Positions 34,183 to 45,600 of a stretch of DNA of 64,000 nt are shown piece by piece. How positions within the stretch are numbered: position 1 is the stretch's first letter; each line of letters starts with the position of its first letter. The notes beneath the pieces were generated by a model. That model searched no databases, had not been told where the DNA came from, and saw nothing but the letters and a program-made list of their open reading frames with translations. Source of the stretch: Terana coerulea (lineage: Eukaryota > Basidiomycota > Agaricomycetes > Polyporales > Phanerochaetaceae); assembly GCA_024811115.1 (NCBI GenBank), contig JAKOGH010000035.1, forward strand, positions 310,001 to 374,000, given 5' to 3'. The position numbers and the translations under genes were made by a program.

Positions 34183-34465
34183 GGCGGAGGGGAAGAGGTC
34201 TACTCGAAAAGGAGCCAAGGTCGAGGTGTCGCTTCGTTAATTGCTCGCGGTCACCAAGCGATGTGAACGCGTAAATCGGAGTTTAGGGCAAGTCGCATCG
34301 TATTACTGGATTATCCATGACTTTTCCGCGGCGGCGCTTATTATTACCGACTTGAACGTGCTTGCGGATAGCCGCACTCTGCTTTACCGCGCCAAGTATA
34401 CTTCCTCCAGTCTTCGTTCTCTGATATTGCCTGGCAGAAGTGGTGCGTCATTGTGACCTGAGACT
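34183..34465. promoter_or_regulatory. Bidirectional promoter region
   Basis: About 280 bases separate the divergent starts of F-box member 5 (minus) and the MMTAG2 homologue (plus). Both promoters must fall here. No obvious TATA box was seen. Confidence 0.45.
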
Positions 34466-35266
34466 ATGTTCGAACCAGTTCGAGGCGGAACGAGAGGAGG
34501 GCAAGCCGAGTTCAAGTGGGCAGACGTCTCAGCAGACAAAGATCGAGAGGTACGCTCGAGTTCTCCACGCTCCTCCACACGGACGCTTACATGAACGCAT
34601 ATCTCCTGTAGAACTATCTTGGGCATAGTATCAATGCTCCGACCGGTCGCTGGCAGAAGAACAAGGACGTTCATTGGTACTCGCGAGACAAGAATGATTC
34701 CGAGGAAGCCAGGTTGGAAGAGATTAGGAAGATCAAGGAGCAGGAGGCTGAAGCTTTGTCGGCCGCACTGTGAGTATAGAATGACACCGAGAGTGATGAT
34801 TTTTGCTGACTTGTGAACCAGAGGATTCGCCACCGGAGCCAAGCCCGGGACTTCCAGCGCAACGGGTGCGCCCACCACTGGCGCAAACTCTGTCGCTGTC
34901 GCTGGTAGCGCACCACCGAACTTGGAGCACGACGCGGAGAAGGAAGAGAGGCGACGGCGGAAAGCCGAGCGCAAGGAGGAAAAGAGGCTGAAGAAGGAGG
35001 CGAAGGAGAAGCGCAGGGCCGAGCGTGGCGACAGGAGGCACGGCGACCAGTCCCGCTCGAGGTCGCGATCGCCTGTGCGCCGGCATCGAGAGCGCGACGA
35101 CGAGCCCGTGAGCCGCCACCGCTCCCGGACACCTCCACGCAGGAAGCCAAGTCCGAGCCCTTACGACCACGAAGCGCGCGAGCGGGAGCGAGAGCGAGAC
35201 AGACGGCGGTGGGAGGAGAACGCACGTCGTGAGCAACCGGGAGCATCACGATGGGGGCGCAACTGA
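34466..35266 (+). CDS. MMTAG2/C1orf35-like nuclear protein
   Basis: This is a homologue of human multiple-myeloma-tumour-associated protein 2. MFEPVRGGTRGGQAEFKWAD matches the human RGGxRGGQ-x-FxW motif, and after the first intron NYLGHSINAPTGRWQKNKDV matches NYLGxSxxAPxGRWQK. The conserved helix EEIRKIKEQEAEALSAAL crosses the second intron into GFATGAKPG. The C-terminal half is a long lysine/arginine/glutamate stretch (EERRRRKAERKEEKRLKKEA) and an RS-like region (SRSRSRSPVRRHRERDD, SRHRSRTPPRRKPSPSP), typical of proteins around splicing factors. The three exons are in frame and the length (~220 residues) fits. The role in fungi is unstudied; nuclear RNA-related work is inference from the RS region. 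Confidence 0.9.
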
Positions 35267-36199
35267 GGTCTTGGGATTTACTTGTGGTGTCGCAAACATG
35301 TGTGTGCATTCTTCACCTCCGATTCAACACCCTACACAGCATACAAAATTGCCATGATTTATTAGATTTGCTTCCTACGAGGGTCCTCGATAAATGCGTT
35401 CCCGTACTGTCTCGATTTGCAGCCCAGGCGTGATATATGGCTACGGAGTGGTGCCCACGACGGCGATGGGGACGAAACACGGACACGACACTGTCCGGGT
35501 TCATTGGTGCAGCTGCAGGCAGCGAACGCTCCTCCCTTCCGGCGCCACAGCTCGCCTTCATATGGTCAAATCTCCATACTCTGTTCGCCGCCCAGGCGTG
35601 GAAAGATGAGAAGCACTTCATCCGTCAACGCTCTGCAGCGACCTGATTTTCCCATTGCGCCCTTCTCCGATCCTCTGCGGGCTCTGTACGTGTTAATGCA
35701 CAGCGTGGGCAGATCGCGGACGCCATTGGGACCCACAAGACGCTACTGGCATCATATCGAAGTCATCGAGGCTCGAAGGTGTCATCGCAGCAGCTCTGGC
35801 GCTGTACGGCTACTCAAGTCTCAAGGCACGGCGTGTCAAAACTTCAAGTAAAGATTGCGTGAAGACTCGCCCGGGAAGATTTTACTTGTCAGCTCACGCA
35901 AACTAGCTGGAGTCGTACCTGTTCCATTTGTCTTCGGCCTCGAGGACGGTGTCCGTCGTGCCAATGAAGCTTCTTCCGTCGTGCGGAGGACGTCTCCTTC
36001 CGTCTGCGCCCCCGTGTACACGTTTACGCCATTTCCACGCCGCACACCCGACCGCGAGCGCGCTGGCGCAGCCGCGTTGCTAGACACATCCCAGCCGCCT
36101 CCGCCAATATCGCACATCGCCCTGCGGGGCATGTCTCTCGACTGCGGGGTGATATCCGGCGTCCCATTCGCGCTAGTCGCGCGCTGTTGCAAGTTTCAG
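35267..36199. other. Unassigned intergenic DNA
   Basis: No gene was recognised. Open frames on both strands overlap without a family motif. One plus-strand piece near 35768-35830 reads RLEGVIAAALALYGYSSLKA and looks helical, but I could not link it to exons. Confidence 0.3.
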
Positions 36200-37070
36200 C
36201 ATGCATTATTCAAGGGCCGCACGGGCTAGGGGGCCTCGAGTCTCGGACGTCCTGCGGGCGTGCCCGCGCCGCGTTCCCGTGTCCCGACGTCGGCATGCAG
36301 GGCTACACCGCAAACGCACGACACTAGTGCGCACCCACTCTGCGCTCCGGGTCTACGTGCGCGGGACGAGGCGGCGACGGGTGCGCGCTCGCCCGCCGGC
36401 ATGCTCAGCGACATTGCACCCAGGGTCGTCCGCGCCCGTCGAGCGAACGCTACTTCATCGCGAGGCGGCCCGCCGCGGATGGATGGCTTACCCAAATTAT
36501 AATCTCACTTACTGTTTCAGCGTCGCGCGGAGCGCCCGCCGCAGCGGAACGCGCCCGCCAGCGATGGCCGGAAGTGCAGCCGGTGGCGACGAGGTGTCAG
36601 GGTGTCTGGCAACTGTTGGTAACGCGGCTGTCTTCTTGGCGCAACTTCCGCCCCCGCTGAGGCGAGCCCGTGCGGCGGGGCGCCGCCGGGCCCTCGGGCA
36701 GGGTGCGCACGCGACCGAGACGGCCGGGCGGGGGCTGGGCGCTGGGCGCGTCGTCGTGGTCGTCGTCGTGCGGGTCGCGTGCGTCGGGCAGGGCTGCACC
36801 GCATGGCCAAATGCGCCGGCGGCCGTGCCCGTGCGCGCGATGTCCAGCAAGGTTCGCGTCGCTCGCGCGAAGCTCGATGCAGCCGCGATCGGGGGCCCGC
36901 GCGTGCACGCCGCCGCCGTGGCGCCGGATCGCTGGGCCGCGGGGGCGCCAAGGTGTCGGGGCGTGACGCAGGCCGAGAGCAGCGCGGCCGTGTCGACTCG
37001 CGCATTTCGCATTTCGCCAAAGCGGGCCTAGCGTCGTCTGCCCGCCCGCGGCGGGGGTAGAAATACGGAC
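36200..37070. other. Very GC-rich block without a recognisable gene
   Basis: This stretch is strongly enriched in G and C and in GCG/CGC triplets, so long open frames appear in several frames on both strands at once. The predicted peptides are low-complexity Ala/Arg/Pro and contain no known motif. The opening frames are probably by-products of base composition. It may be an extended promoter or an untranslated/lncRNA region upstream of the DUF6593 gene. Confidence 0.4.
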
Positions 37071-37228
37071 GGGCTTCTGCGCAGGCGGCGACACCTCTTC
37101 GCCTGCTTCTCTGCACCTTCGCGCGATCGGCGTTCGTCGTACCTGTCTTAATCAATATACGAGGCGCATATACTGGGCTGTCCTGCACCTCGGTTGCGTG
37201 ACCAGACGAGACCCTTTGTGGCCGCAGA

Positions 37229-37237
37229 GATATATAG
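37229..37237 (+). promoter_or_regulatory. TATA box of the DUF6593 gene
   Basis: GATATATAGG lies about 65-70 bases upstream of the ATG at 37299, giving room for a start site near 37262 and a short, pyrimidine-rich leader. Confidence 0.6.
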
Positions 37238-37298
37238 GCCCTCCCGAGACAGGCTCTCCTCCCAACTCCAACACTACCGCCTCTCCGTATATTCTGCC

Positions 37299-38028
37299 AT
37301 GGCCTCCTTCGTCGGCATGCCCATCTTCCTCGACGACTCCACCGGCGACATCACGAGCTCGGACTACGTCGAGTACTACAGCCGGATGTCGTACAGCATC
37401 CGCTGCACAAAGCGCACCAGTGAGACGGCCGCTTATGTCCTTTCCGACACGAACGCCTCCGCCGGGCGGGGCGGCGTCGTCATCCCGGTCGCCTTCTTCG
37501 CGTTCGGACCGAGCAACAGCCTGGGCTCCGTCAAGTACGGCCAGGGCGCGCACATCCCGATGGACCAGTATCTGGCCAAGGCGGGACGCAGGTGCGCACA
37601 TCCATCTGTGCCCATTGTACGGTTTTGCATCAGACTGACATGGCGTGCGTTCAGCTCCGCGCGCAAGTTCGCTGGCTCGGACGGGCAGGATTACCGGTGG
37701 TCGTACCTCGGCAGCCGCGACTGCGAGTGGAAGGTGCGTGTCTCAGATAAATTATGATAGCCCTGGGCCACGGCTGAGCGACGCCGCGCGCAGTGCACGA
37801 ACAGCAGCGGCTACGAGGTCGCTGCGTACTACACCGAGGCGCAGACGCCGCAGAGCGGGCAGGCGGCGACAGGCAGGCAACTGTACATCGCCGAGGGCTC
37901 GCAGCACCTCGCGGGCGGTACGTCTCGCGTTTCGCTGCGCCGGAGACATCTGCTAACGCCTCAGTCTGTGTACAGAGCTGCTCACGTCACTCATTATCAT
38001 GCGCCACATCCGCAAGTATGGATTGTAA
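37299..38028 (+). CDS. DUF6593 domain protein, copy A
   Basis: This is a small basidiomycete-specific protein of unknown function. MASFVGMPIFLDDSTGDITS begins the domain. YYSRMSYSIRCTKRTSETAA, SSARKFAGSDGQDYRWSYLG, RDCEWKCTNSSGYEVAAYYT and the terminal ELLTSLIIMRHIRKYGL carry the DUF6593 pattern (GSDG-x-x-YRW and the final SLxIMRHI). Four exons join in frame with GT-AG introns. The good TATA box and tidy intron borders point to an expressed gene. A second, diverged copy lies at 62828. Confidence 0.85.
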
Positions 38029-38865
38029 CACACTCTCACTCTTGCTAGGTCTCCCTGTCGCTCCCACGGACACTCTTGGACGTTTCTTGCCGCTCTAACC
38101 CTACGGCTCCGCATCGCGTAATACTGTCACGTCTGCCTGTGCTCTTCCCTGTATACTGTTCCAGGTAATCTGTACGCCATGTTCAACCAAGTAAATAGTT
38201 TTGTGTACCGTATTGTACTTTACGTCGCCTCCGTCCCTCTCGCTCTCGATCGTCGTCTACGTAGCTGCACGCAGTAATATCCTAGCCTCCTCGCTAATCA
38301 GTCGGTTTTCACCCTATCCAACGATATATTCTGATATTCCCTGCCAGTTGCTGTCAGACACCTAGCATGCCCTCGAGACCGCTAAACGACTTTAATTACA
38401 TGGGCTTACAGGATGAATCGAAGGCGCGGGTGCACTGGTTGAGCACAGGCAAGGCAAGCTTAAACGCATCACCGCCGACCCGCAGCACCACGGCCCTGGC
38501 CACGGCTATCTACCGATGCCTGCGTCTTAGCGAGGCGAAGCGGGGGCAGATGCGGCGGGCAGGAGTCGAACCCTGTCGGGACCGAGGCGCAGACAGGCGC
38601 CGTGCCTGGATCGCTCCGTTGAGTCCGATCTCCGCGTCTTGCCCGCGCCAGCCAATCAGCGGCCGCGGCGGGCAGGCGCGTGTGAGCCGAGAATCTCGGA
38701 GGCACTGTCACTGTCAGCGCCAGCAGGCAGCGGGCCCGCGCCGCGCGGGCGAGTCACAGACGGGGCGCGCCTGAAAGCCAGTGAAAGGGAGGCGGGTGAG
38801 GCTTTGCTACCTTCCACCACCACCACCACCACCACCGCTACTATCCATCTGTTAGGCTGAGAGAG
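38029..38865. other. Intergenic region with a tRNA-like B box and a CCA microsatellite
   Basis: About 840 bases lie between the DUF6593 and P-loop genes. The minus strand contains GGTTCGACTCC at 38562-38572, a perfect Pol III B-box match, but no credible tRNA fold was found around it. A (CCA)n run is near 38814-38836. No protein gene was recognised. Confidence 0.4.
38814..38836. repeat. (CCA)n microsatellite
   Basis: About seven consecutive CCA/CAC units lie 30 bases upstream of the P-loop gene's start codon, within its promoter or 5' leader. Confidence 0.8.
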
Positions 38866-39677
38866 ATGAGCACGCACCTTGCCAGCCCCACCGCCCACAT
38901 CCCGCCTCTGCTCGGAGACGGACAAGGTCATTACAGGATTCACATTGTGGGGAACAGCGGTACGTCCTCCGTTTTGTAACCACCACTTCCTCCTAACACG
39001 AACACCTTTCATTCGCTCAGGAGCTGGCAAGGTTTGTACAGAGTCCTCTACAATGTCAGTATAAGTTTATGTGGCGTTGTCGTGCCACGCAGTCCACGCT
39101 CGGCGCGGAGCTCGCGCGCATCCTCGACGTGCCCTTCATCCCGCTCGACACGCTCTTCTGGGAGCCCGGCTGGGCGAAAGCGCCGCGGGACGTGTTCCGC
39201 GCGCGCGTCGAGGCCGCGCTCGCGCAGAGCCCGCGCGGGTGGGTCGTCGACGGGAACTACATGCGCCGCCTGGACAGCCTCGTGCCCGACGCCGCGACGG
39301 ACATCCTTTGTGCGTCCCTCTCCTCCTCCCTCATGCGCTGACCGGACTGTACGCCCCGTGCGCCCGCACACGCAGGGCTCGACCCGCCGCTGCTGCTGTA
39401 CCTCCCGCGCCTCCTGTGGCGCACGCTCCGGCGACTCCTAGGCGCCGCGCCGCAGTGTGCGCCCGGCTGCCCCGAGCGCGCCGGCAAGGTGTTCCTCTCG
39501 CGGGAGAGCATCGTGTGGTGGTGTGTGACGCAGCACTGGCCGGTGCGCAAGCGCGAGGGCGCGCAGCACGCGCTTGATGGCGTGCATGTCGGCGGGAAGC
39601 ACCGGCGCATTGGGGGCTGGGGCGGCGAGCTGGCGCGCTGGAAGCGCGATGTGCAGGCGATGCTCGAGGCTCAGTGA
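38866..39677 (+). CDS. P-loop NTPase, adenylate-kinase-like (FlaR/topology-modulation-like)
   Basis: This is a cytosolic nucleotide-kinase-like protein of unknown substrate. MSTHLASPTAHIPPLLGDGQ leads to YRIHIVGNSGAGKSTLGAEL, the Walker A motif. Exon 1 ends in NS plus one base, an 11-base microexon supplies GAGK, and the next exon resumes at STLGAELARILDVPFIPLDT. The body has LFWEPGWAKAPRDVFRARVE, RGWVVDGNYMRRLDSLVPDA and ILWLDPPLLLYLPRLLWRTL, as in the bacterial FlaR-like family. A lid region (GKVFLSRESIVWWCVTQHW) precedes a basic end. The frame is intact with all introns GT-AG. The microexon is unusually short and would be lost if its flanking splice sites failed. Confidence 0.88.
38998..39080 (+). 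other. 11-nt microexon within Walker A, with flanking splice sites
   Basis: The coding segment GAGCTGGCAAG near 39021-39031 is bounded by an AG acceptor (cgctcag) and a GT donor (gtttgt). The next intron ends at cgcag before TCCACGCTCGG. Only with this microexon does the P-loop read GNSGAGKST, so its inclusion is strongly supported by protein conservation. Confidence 0.8.
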
Positions 39678-39896
39678 TTCGGTGCGTTGGCGTACTGGTG
39701 AATAGAAGGGTATTTGTCGATGTATTCGTCGAGCCTCAAAAGGAGGCACAAAAAGACAAATGAAGACAGATTTAAGAGCCCGCAGTGCTAGAATATGTGG
39801 TACAAATATGTTATAGGAGGCGAAGCCGGTGACATATCTTGTTATATTCTGGGTATTGAGAGATGGAAGTTGATAGGATTCGCCTGACGGTTGGAA
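39678..39896. repeat. 3' flank belonging to the duplicated luciferase-domain unit
   Basis: The CCGCAGTGCTAG block and surrounding sequence near 39780-39790 resemble the region at 41001-41010 behind the second copy. The tandem duplication therefore includes 3' flanking DNA, and the unit is about 1.2 kb. Confidence 0.6.
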
Positions 39897-40792
39897 TCAC
39901 CGCCAAGGGCGAATGTCCTTGCTGTTGGCCATGTACCGGATGCTCCCCAGTAGGATCTCTTGGACGACGTCAAACTCTTGCGCTTCTCGTGGTGCGTAGA
40001 TCCAAATGCACTCCTTTGGTATCTTCGCCATCTGCGGTACGGGGAGAGCGCGCAGCCACGGAGACCCGCCGAGCTTGTGGCGTTCGCCCCACTCTCGGTC
40101 TATCACTACATCGTAGCGCAGTGAGAATATTCATGCCGATATAAGCACTTGATGAGGTTGTGCAACATACCGAGCTTGCAGTCTTGTGGCGCCAGGAGGA
40201 CGTGGAGAGAGCTGTCAGTGGGATGTCTGTGCGCAACTTCCCGGACAGCGTCGCCAGCGACTGCGGGCGGTGTCGGCACGGAGGCCTTCAGGAGAATGCT
40301 CTCATGCCACCTCCCATGCGGCGACTCCGAGAACTCCAGCAGTTCTGCATTATTCTTCACAAGCTGCTTGAACAGCATATCCATCAACTACCGTACCCAC
40401 ACAGAATGAGCATCCCGAAGCGCAAGGAACGCAGACTGTCAAGTACTCACGACGCGCATCTCTTTGTTCGGCAGCTGGTCGCGCTGCCGCGCGGGCGCGA
40501 CGTGGAACCCGCTCGTCGGCCGGCCGCCCTGTCTCACAGGCAAGCCCTTCCCATTCGCGATCCACGTACTCTTGTCGGGGTCCGCGTCGTACTCGCCCGT
40601 CCCTGTCGTCTCGCGGGCGAACGTCTTGAGCGCGAGCGCGAGCAGCCACCCGTGCACGTTGTACGGCAGCCCGCCGGGCCCGAGGGCCTTGTACGCGAGG
40701 TAGTTGCGCAGGAGCCATAGGGCGGAGAGGCCACCGGCGGTGAGCAGAACTGCCGAGAGCCACGCCGCCGTGCGGTCGACGACAGACGACAT
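39897..40792 (-). CDS. Luciferase-domain membrane-anchored protein, copy A
   Basis: This belongs to the fungal family annotated 'luciferase domain' (a name taken from distant similarity; light production is not implied). MSSVVDRTAAWLSAVLLTAG and GLSALWLLRNYLAYKALGPG form an N-terminal membrane anchor. GWLLALALKTFARETTGTGE and RQGGRPTSGFHVAPARQRDQ follow. The conserved domain has ESPHGRWHESILLKASVPTP, DSSLHVLLAPQDCKLVIDRE and WGERHKLGGSPWLRALPVPQ, ending ECIWIYAPREAQEFDVVQEI. Three exons join in frame. It is about 78% similar by eye to copy B behind it, with matching introns. Confidence 0.88.
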
Positions 40793-41112
40793 TCTAAGCT
40801 TGTTTGGGCTCTTGGGCGAGAGAAGAAGATTAGACCCTGCAGTGGGGTTGACTATGTACCAGCGTGAGACTATGAGGCAAGCGTGGTGGGCGTCGCTGGT
40901 GAGTAGGAGATTATTCGTCAATGTATGCGTCAAGTTTTAGAAGCAACCTGAAACACGTATGAATGATGAATGAAAGTAGATCCCGGACTCCGCAGTGCTA
41001 GCATATAGTACACATACATCTCGTGTGGCGAACGCAACGGACCTGGTATATTCTGTCAATGAGTACCGCAAAATAGAAGTCAGGACGATTTGCAGGACAG
41101 CCAGAATCTCAG

Positions 41113-42013
41113 TCAATGGTGAATATCCTTGGTGTTGGTCATGTACCGAATGCTCCCTAGCACAATCTCTTTGACCACCTCAAACTCCTGTTGTTCTCGT
41201 GGTGCGTAGATCCAAATGTACTCCTCCGGTATCTTCGCCATCTGCGGCACAGGGAGCGCACGCAGCCCCGGGAGACCCGCTGAGCTTGTGGCGTTCGCCC
41301 CACCCTCGTTCTATCACTGCAAAGACGTGAGAGCACGCATATCAGCACTTGAAGATGTATGACATACCAAGCTTGCAGTCTTGTGGCGACAGGAGGACGT
41401 GGAGAGAGCCATCCGAGGGGTGGATATGCGCAACCTCCCGCATAGCGTCGTTGGCGACCGCGTGCGGCGTCGGCACGGAGGCCTTCAACAGGATACCCTC
41501 GTGCAGCCTCTCGTGCGGCGACGTCGCAAACTCCAGCAAGTCCGAGTTATCCAGCACGACTTGCCTGAACAGCATATCCACCAACTATCGCGCCCGAACT
41601 GCTGAATTGAGTATTTCCCAGCAAACAAGAGCAGAACTTACGGCGCGCATCTCCTTGGTCGGCAGTTGGTCGAGCTGTCGCGCAGGCGCGACGTGGAACC
41701 CGCTCGCCGGCCGGCCGCCCTGCCTCACAGGCAGGCTCTCCGCATCTGCGACCCACGTACTCTTGTCGGGGTCCGCGTCGTACTCGGTCGTGCCCGTCGT
41801 CTCGCGCGCGAACGCCTTCAGTACGAGCGCAAGCAGCCATCCGCGCGCATTGTACGGCAGCCCACCGGGCCCGAGGGCCATGTATGCGCGGTAGTTGCGC
41901 ACGAGCCAAGCGGCGGCGAGCGTGGCGAGCGCGCCCGCGATGGGGTGGCGTCGCATGGCGGCGAGCAGCTCTGTCGGGAGGTACGCCGCCGTGCGGTCGA
42001 TGACAGAAGACAT
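41113..42013 (-). CDS. Luciferase-domain membrane-anchored protein, copy B
   Basis: This is the tandem paralogue of copy A in the same orientation. MSSVIDRTAAYLPTELLAAM and IAGALATLAAAWLVRNYRAY give the N-terminal anchor, slightly longer than in copy A. The domain motifs correspond: TSPHERLHEGILLKASVPTP, GSLHVLLSPQDCKLVIERGW and YIWIYAPREQQEFEVVKEIV. In the last exon the frame shifts after GERHKLSGSPG because GGGG replaces the GGG expected from copy A (CCCC at 41264-41267 on the plus strand), so the protein as written would miss its C-terminal third. Since copy A is intact, this is either a recent lesion in B or an indel error. Confidence 0.82.
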
Positions 42014-42646
42014 GCTCTTATAATTAGCGAAGTGCAGGTTTGTGCTAAGCTTGGGCGAGAGGAAAAGATCGGGCGGTGCAGTGGGGTCGACGGTGTAGCA
42101 GCGTGAGACAATGAGGCAAGCGTGGTGGGCGTCGGGCTCGGCGCGCCTCTCGTTTTGTTCCGTCAAGCATGGCGCGTGTCGCCACATTGACATTTTGATG
42201 GCACGGCCGGCCGGGGCACACCTCCCTCGACATAATGGTTAAGTTTTGATCGCACAGGACACTCGGTCTCCTGAGGAGCGACGGCAGCAATGTTGTTGTG
42301 CGCAGAACGGTTGAATATTTCTGCAGCGGCGTCGGGCTCAGAGATCCCGAGGGCTCTCGGGGAGGTATATACAGAGCAGCAGGCAGTGGTATACAGGGAC
42401 AAGGAAGTGGGGTGGTAGGCGCACTGGAAGGGTCTAGAGGGGCGTACGAGATAGCTATGTGAACGAGCAGGTGATGAAAAGAAGCATAGGGTGTAAAGTG
42501 CGAGTGAGTACAAAGAACGGGCTCGAATGAAATGTTAAAACAACAGGACAGAAATGATACACAGTACGATACAGACTAATGCGGATATACATGCGAAGAA
42601 GAAGACAGTATGGTCGAAAGGATGCTAGACGTACATCAGAATAGAT
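42014..42646. other. Promoter of copy B and 3' region of the Zn2Cys6 gene
   Basis: No gene was recognised. The part nearest copy B resembles the region upstream of copy A (for example the GCAGTGGGGT...GAGGCAAGCGTGGTGGGCGTCG block), showing that promoter DNA was duplicated along with the gene. Confidence 0.45.
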
Positions 42647-45600
42647 TTATAAGGATGAAGATGTAAGAGCGCTATGGTCGCCGTAACACAGGGGGGAGCG
42701 TGAGGTTGGCGGGGAGCGGGGCTGCACGCCAGCTCTGGCGCAAGCGGCATTGAGGCGGTCGCGGAGCTCGCGGGACCGTGCAACAGAAGCTAAAACGCAT
42801 GGTCAGCGTGAGGGCGCCTGGATGGGCACGGCGAGTACTTACCATTACAAGGCCAGAGAGCGTCAAGGGTATCAACCGGAATGAGGAAACTCTTCGCCAG
42901 CTCCAACGCCTGGGTCAGGCCCCTATCGAACTCCCAGAGCGCGAGGCATATAGCGATCTGGCTGGCGAACCACACGGACTGGAACGGTCGCCTTGTCAAC
43001 AGATGCCCCTGTTTCTCGCCGACCTCGAGCACGGCGTCTTTCACCCGCTTGGCGACTTGCTCCTGATAGTAAACTGTCGGCTGTCGTCAGACATGCGATT
43101 TCAGAGAAAGATATATCGTGACATACGCCATTCCTGCGCCTGTCGCCGGTTGAACATGGGCATTCCCATACTGTCTGCGTCCTGCAACCTGCTGAAAAGA
43201 TTCAGAGGTGGTCGTATGCCGGCGAGCAGCCAGGTTCACTCTACCTGCGCAGTTCGTACGTGATCTCCATCCGGGTGCTATATCACGGTCAGCGGGGCGA
43301 CGTGAGGAGGCTCGAGCAACAGGCACATACTTGTACAGGTACTCGCGGCAGATGTACATCACCGCGGTGTCGATGTTGCAGTGGTGCATATTGAGCGCGT
43401 CCTGGACGGCGGCGATCTCGTGCCACGCGTTGATCGCAAAGTCGGCACGCTCCTCCGTCGACCAGGAGGAGTCGCGCTGCCTGACACACGCGATCCACAG
43501 GAGCATGCTCCGGCAGTACAACGCCCAGACGGAGTCCTTGGGCGACTGCCCGGGGATGCGGCGGCCTGGCATACGCTCGCACGCCTCGCCAGGGAACAAT
43601 AGACAGTACTAAATATCCTTATCAGCCACGCCACCCAACGGGCTGAGGAAAGGAGAACGCACGGTCGACGGATCCATGAGACTCAGCTCGACGGGCTCCT
43701 GATGGAACGCGACGCACTGCGCGGTGTAGTTCGCGACCATGTTCAGCGCGCTCCACACGATGCGCCGGCACTCCTCCTTGCGGCACTCCTCCTCGCTCCA
43801 GCGCGGGTCCCACGGCGGGCTGAAGCTGAACGAGAACGTGTAGTGCGCGGGGGTGCCGCGCCGTGCGCCGCGGGCGGCGGCGGCGCGCCGATGCACGCGC
43901 AGCCCGTCGGCGTTGCGTAGCCCGCGCCGTGGTACACGATCGGGATCTGGCGCGGGCTGTACACGCACGCGTCGGGGTCGCCCATGTCGATCATGTGCAG
44001 TGCGAGCACGCGCACGATGCGGTCTACGAACTGCAGCGCCTCCACCGCGCGCGCGTGCGTGTGCTCGGGGTGGCTCGACGCCTCGAACAGCGCGAGGATC
44101 TGCGGGGCGCGTCAGCGTCTCGTACACGGGCGGGGGCGGGGCACGCACGATGGCTGCTTCCGCGAGAGTGTGGTCGAGGTCGATCGCCGCGCCGTTGGGG
44201 GCATGCACGCCTTCTCGAGGTGTACTTGGGCTGCGTTGCGCAGCGTGACGGCGCGCGTGCGGCCGGCCGCGCCGTGCTCGAGCTCGCTGGATTGCATGAG
44301 CGTGGCCATGGCCAGCGCTGCGAGGATGAGCGACGGCTGCATCGCTTCTCGTTGCCGAGGATTACGAATATCATCGAGAAACATAGTCCGATTAAAGAAA
44401 AATAGCCAGTAGCTGCTGGAGTCGAGTCTGCCCCACACGCGTGAGAATGATCGCAGACAGCCAATCAGAGAGGGACGCACAGAAAATTAAGGTCGGCCAT
44501 AATAGCTCGAAAACTAATATCGGTCGGTAAGTGACGAGCGGGCAGAGTGTCGAAGGAGCACAACTGACGAGGCTTCACGGGATTCGGTGGCATAGGTTAA
44601 GAGAAGGTCGTCCCACCACGTGGTGCCGGTATATGGGACCGAAGGAGCACGATGGATCTGTTCCTGCGCCTCCGGGCTGCGCTGGGCAGGGGAATGGACA
44701 GAGCGGTGGTGGGGTCTGTTGGAGGTCATTGGAAAACTGATAGCGTCGTATGTGTACAAAGGAGAGTGTTGCGATATTGGTGAGAGCTCGTCCTGCTAGC
44801 ACTGAATTAAATACTCGTTGACCAACCACCACGCGAGCTGAAGGAGACAGGACACTTTACTTTAGGATATATTGCCTCGGAAGGCCCGATCCCGCGAGCT
44901 TGGGCTGACGTCTCGAGGAGGAGTGGCGGCGCCTGCGGCAGACGGTGGCCTGAAGCCTCATCTGGTATAGGCGTGGCTGGGACCAGGGAGGGCCGCTTCT
45001 CGTCATTCGAGAGCCCGGCTCGCTCATCAAAAGCAATCAAGCCCCCATCATGGTCGCCGTCGAGCCTCCGCCGCTTCCGCGCGAGGGCACTCGGCGGCTC
45101 CGCCTCGGGGGCGCGTTTCTTGCAGGACCGCTGCCGCGTCCCGGGTCGCTTATCGGGCCCGCGCCGCTTGGGCTTCGCGTCGTACTCGCACTCGTTGCCG
45201 CGCCGAGTGCAGTTGTTGCACACCGGCCGCGTCGAGTCGCAACGGATCTTGCGCGCGCGGCTGCGGGCCATGCCAACAAATTCAGGGTCAACGCTCAGCG
45301 GGACGAGGGCGTGCGCTACTGCGCCCGAGGCTAGAATCGCACGCACCATTGTCGACAGGCGATGACGACGCTCGACGCTTCTCTGCGTGGTCGCGACGCC
45401 GACCCGGACGCGGTGCTGCCCGCCGCGCTGCTGCCCTTTCCGGCAGGCGAGGGACGCGGCGGCGGCGACTGGGTCTGCTCGGGCGGCGGCGCCATGGTGA
45501 ACGTGGCGCGCGAGGTCGACGGCGAGTGGTCGTAGGCAACCGCGTGGTGGTGCAACTGTTGCTCTGCCAGCCTGCCCTGCGGCAGATTAAACGCGTATTC

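Noticed and set aside
34384..34974. A minus-strand 196-residue gene opposite the MMTAG2 homologue
   Set aside because: It is an antisense shadow of the conserved MMTAG2 exons and has no motif of its own.
36517..37188. Long arginine/proline-rich open frames on both strands around 36.2-37.2 kb
   Set aside because: They arise from extreme GC content. Several overlapping frames are open at the same time on both strands, and none shows a domain, so they are compositional.
38530..38650. A tRNA gene on the minus strand (GGTTCGACTCC at 38562-38572)
   Set aside because: The B-box-like sequence is perfect, and GCGGGCA/TGCCCGC could pair as an acceptor stem, but no D arm, no anticodon arm of normal shape and no good A box fit. 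At 92 nt it would have to be a type II tRNA without the right variable arm.
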